From: Methanosarcinaceae archaeon
GTDB lineage: Archaea; Halobacteriota; Methanosarcinia; Methanosarcinales; Methanosarcinaceae
DNA: 6,317 nucleotides
Assembly: GCA_016926455.1 (NCBI GenBank)
Contig: JAFGOO010000205.1
Coordinates: 1 to 6,317 of the forward strand
Reading direction: 5' to 3'
Part shown: positions 5,272-6,317 of the stretch, in pieces
Layout: each line of letters opens with the position of its first letter
Numbering within the stretch: position 1 is the stretch's first letter
Program-made: the position numbers and the translations under genes
Notes under the pieces: generated by a model
Databases searched by the model: none
What the model was told of the DNA's origin: nothing
What the model saw: only the letters and a program-made list of their open reading frames with translations

Positions 5272-6186
5272 TTAATCCTTGAAGGGTATTTCGATTTCCA
5301 TCAGGTCATATGCAACAGTGACATGTTCAAATACCTTTTTTGCATCTTTTAGGATTGGTGAGACATCGTCTGAATATCTTGAACTGATATGAGTCAATAT
5401 CAGGCGATATACACCCGCTTCTTTTGCAATAGTGGCAGCTTCACCGGCAGTTGAATGCATAGATTCCATGGCCCAGTCTGCTTTCTCATCGGCAAGTGTA
5501 CCGTCATGTATCAACAGATCTGCGCCAAAGCTTGCATTTAACACCGCTTCACATGGTCGTGTGTCGCCAGTGTAGACAATCCTCCTTCCAGGACGCGGTT
5601 CACCTACCACATCTTCTGAACGAATTGTTTTGCCTTTAATATTCACTGCCTCTCCACTATGTAGTTTTGAAAATAAGGGTCCTTGTGGCACACCTAGTTC
5701 AATAGCTTTTTCCCTGTTAAACCTGCCCAGACGTTCATCCTCAACAAGCGCATAACCAATACTTGCTATGCTGTGTTCTGTTTTCAGTACATGTATCGAA
5801 TAACCATTGCGTTTTATAACGACCCCGGGTTTTAACTGGACTGCTTTTACATCGTATCTCAGTTTATAGTATCCAAGGGCACTCAGGAGTCGTGTAAATT
5901 CTTCTACCCAGTGGGGTCCGTAGATGGTAAGTGGTTCGGTACGTCCTTGGAAAGACATTGTTTGGATAAGTCCAGGGATACCGAGCATGTGGTCAGCATG
6001 GAAATGTGTGATGAAGATAGAAGACAGTCCCATCATTCCGGTCTTTGCCCGCATCATCTGTTGCTGTGCTCCTTCACCACAGTCAAAAAGCATAAGTTCA
6101 CCTTCCCTGTTGACCAATATACTTGATGGATTGCGATTCGAAGTTGGCAGTGAGCCGCCGGTTCCAAGAAATGTTACACGTAGCAT
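5272..6186 (-). CDS. rnz: ribonuclease Z (tRNA 3' endonuclease), short form
   Basis: A 304-residue metallo-beta-lactamase-fold enzyme that cuts the 3' trailer from precursor tRNAs, in the cytoplasm, as a homodimer with two zinc ions per active site; the length matches short-form archaeal and bacterial RNase Z. The N-terminus LRVTFLGTGGSLPT is typical. Metal ligands and catalytic residues are THFHADH (60-66: His61, His63, Asp65, His66), His138 in TEHS, Asp208 in GDT (207-209) and His266 in THISSRY. HDGT (227-230) and HST (244-246) are RNase Z-specific. GVPQGPLFSKLHSGE (165-179) is the exosite arm that grips the tRNA elbow. All key residues are present. It is convergent to the ATPase operon; the start has no Shine-Dalgarno but a TATA-like box at leaderless distance. 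Confidence 0.95.
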   Translation of the reverse strand: MLRVTFLGTGGSLPTSNRNPSSILVNREGELMLFDCGEGAQQQMMRAKTGMMGLSSIFITHFHADHMLGIPGLIQTMSFQGRTEPLTIYGPHWVEEFTRLLSALGYYKLRYDVKAVQLKPGVVIKRNGYSIHVLKTEHSIASIGYALVEDERLGRFNREKAIELGVPQGPLFSKLHSGEAVNIKGKTIRSEDVVGEPRPGRRIVYTGDTRPCEAVLNASFGADLLIHDGTLADEKADWAMESMHSTAGEAATIAKEAGVYRLILTHISSRYSDDVSPILKDAKKVFEHVTVAYDLMEIEIPFKD

Positions 6187-6194
6187 AGATAATT

Positions 6195-6213
6195 AATTAT
6201 TGTAACAATTATT
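6195..6213. repeat. imperfect inverted repeat in the rnz promoter
   Basis: AATTATTGT (6195-6203) and ACAATTATT (6205-6213) form 9-bp arms around one A, with a single mismatched pair. It lies between the TATA-like box and start codon of rnz, overlapping the edge of the box. It could be an operator, but the region is so AT-rich that chance is a fair alternative. Confidence 0.35.
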
Positions 6214-6220
6214 TATTAAT
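6207..6220 (-). promoter_or_regulatory. TATA-like box for rnz
   Basis: Read on the minus strand this is ATTAATAAATAATT, about 25 bp before the rnz ATG (6186-6184). The expected transcript start lies at or very near the ATG, which has no Shine-Dalgarno, so a leaderless mRNA is likely. The upstream edge lies only about 10 bp from the tnpB element end. Confidence 0.45.
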
Positions 6221-6297
6221 TACTAGTATTAGTGAACTACTCCCCGCTTACGCATGAAGCTTCTTGCTTCATTCTTTGAACCGTTGTTCACAAGTCC
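6216..6297 (-). ncRNA. putative omega-RNA 3' scaffold plus guide (right copy)
   Basis: Same structures as in the left copy, on the minus strand. TGAAC/GTTCA pair around an AACG loop (6290-6277). The terminal hairpin spans 6259-6240 with a GTAA loop, here with one A-G mismatch and an extra wobble pair. TAGTTCAC ends at 6232. The guide would be TAATACTAGTAATTAA (6231-6216), which reads into the rnz promoter. The 5' limit is not determined. Confidence 0.5.
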
Positions 6298-6315
6298 ACA
6301 AGCCCTTCCCCTCGT
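6229..6315 (-). CDS. partial 3' end of tnpB (reading frame uncertain)
   Basis: Only the last codons are present. The frame from 6315 stays open to TAA at 6231-6229, whose bases come from the DNA flanking the element. The alternative frame with the MKQEA tail (TTVQRMKQEASCVSGE) is preceded by the same TGA found in the left copy (6290-6288). As on the left, the true frame depends on sequence outside the window. Confidence 0.35.
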   Translation of the reverse strand, partial: TRGRACGLVNNGSKNEARSFMRKRGVVH

Positions 6316-6317
6316 TC
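6231..6317 (-). mobile_element. IS200/IS605-family (tnpB-type) element, right end, inverted copy
   Basis: Second inward-facing 3' end of the same element type as at 1-86, on the opposite strand; 82 of 86 aligned bases are identical. The element ends at about 6232 with AGTTCAC and lies 45 bp upstream of the rnz start codon. The remaining element is outside the window. Confidence 0.75.

Noticed and set aside
5911..6196. Open frames on the + strand inside rnz
   Set aside because: RNase Z on the minus strand has every catalytic motif; the opposite frames have no family features.
1..6317. A composite transposon carrying six genes between inverted IS ends
   Set aside because: IS200/IS605 elements move as single strands and do not mobilise cargo between inverted copies; the cargo is mostly housekeeping or metabolic, and both ends look like contig breaks in a repeat.
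1..6317. CRISPR array, tRNA or rRNA genes
   Set aside because: No regularly spaced repeats were found beyond the TATG microsatellite, and no cloverleaf or rRNA-like sequence was recognised on reading both strands; a covariance-model scan was not possible.

Overview
This 6.3 kb window looks archaeal, most likely from a methanogen or an ANME-type relative (Methanosarcinales or nearby). Genes with leaders carry GGTG(AT) Shine-Dalgarno sequences, AT-rich TATA boxes sit about 25 bp before expected starts, a two-subunit homoaconitase-type dehydratase is present, and RNase Z is of the short form. No taxonomic search was possible, so the assignment is inference.

Layout. The first and last ~86 bases are near-identical inverted copies (82 of 86 bases match) of the 3' end of an IS200/IS605-family tnpB element, both pointing inward. 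Each includes the hairpins expected of the 3' part of an omega-RNA. A third, decayed tnpB 3' remnant lies at about 199-408, behind an AT-rich stretch with a TATG microsatellite. Then come a 12-TM MFS transporter (534-1772, +), a promoter region with an 11-bp direct repeat, and the two-gene operon hacA-hacB (1994-3755, +), homoaconitase/isopropylmalate-isomerase type. A separate apparently leaderless unit follows: an AAA+ ATPase (3830-4960, +) and a small acidic protein of unknown function (4983-5249, +). The last gene is ribonuclease Z (5272-6186, -), convergent with the small gene; its apparently leaderless promoter begins about 10 bp from the right-hand tnpB element end.

How the genes work together. 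The two dehydratase subunits form one enzyme; the small subunit carries the Arg-Thr loop signature of homoaconitase, pointing to 2-oxoacid chain elongation (coenzyme B side chain) rather than leucine synthesis. The AAA+ ATPase has a proteasome-ATPase-like pore loop and ends in Met-Tyr-Ile, which fits the HbYX proteasome-docking motif; with its small partner it is the best candidate here for an undescribed system. RNase Z is housekeeping (tRNA 3' processing). The MFS gene is probably an independent efflux unit.

Caution: because both ends stop at almost the same point inside the same repeat, the window is probably a whole assembly contig broken at IS copies, not a natural composite element.
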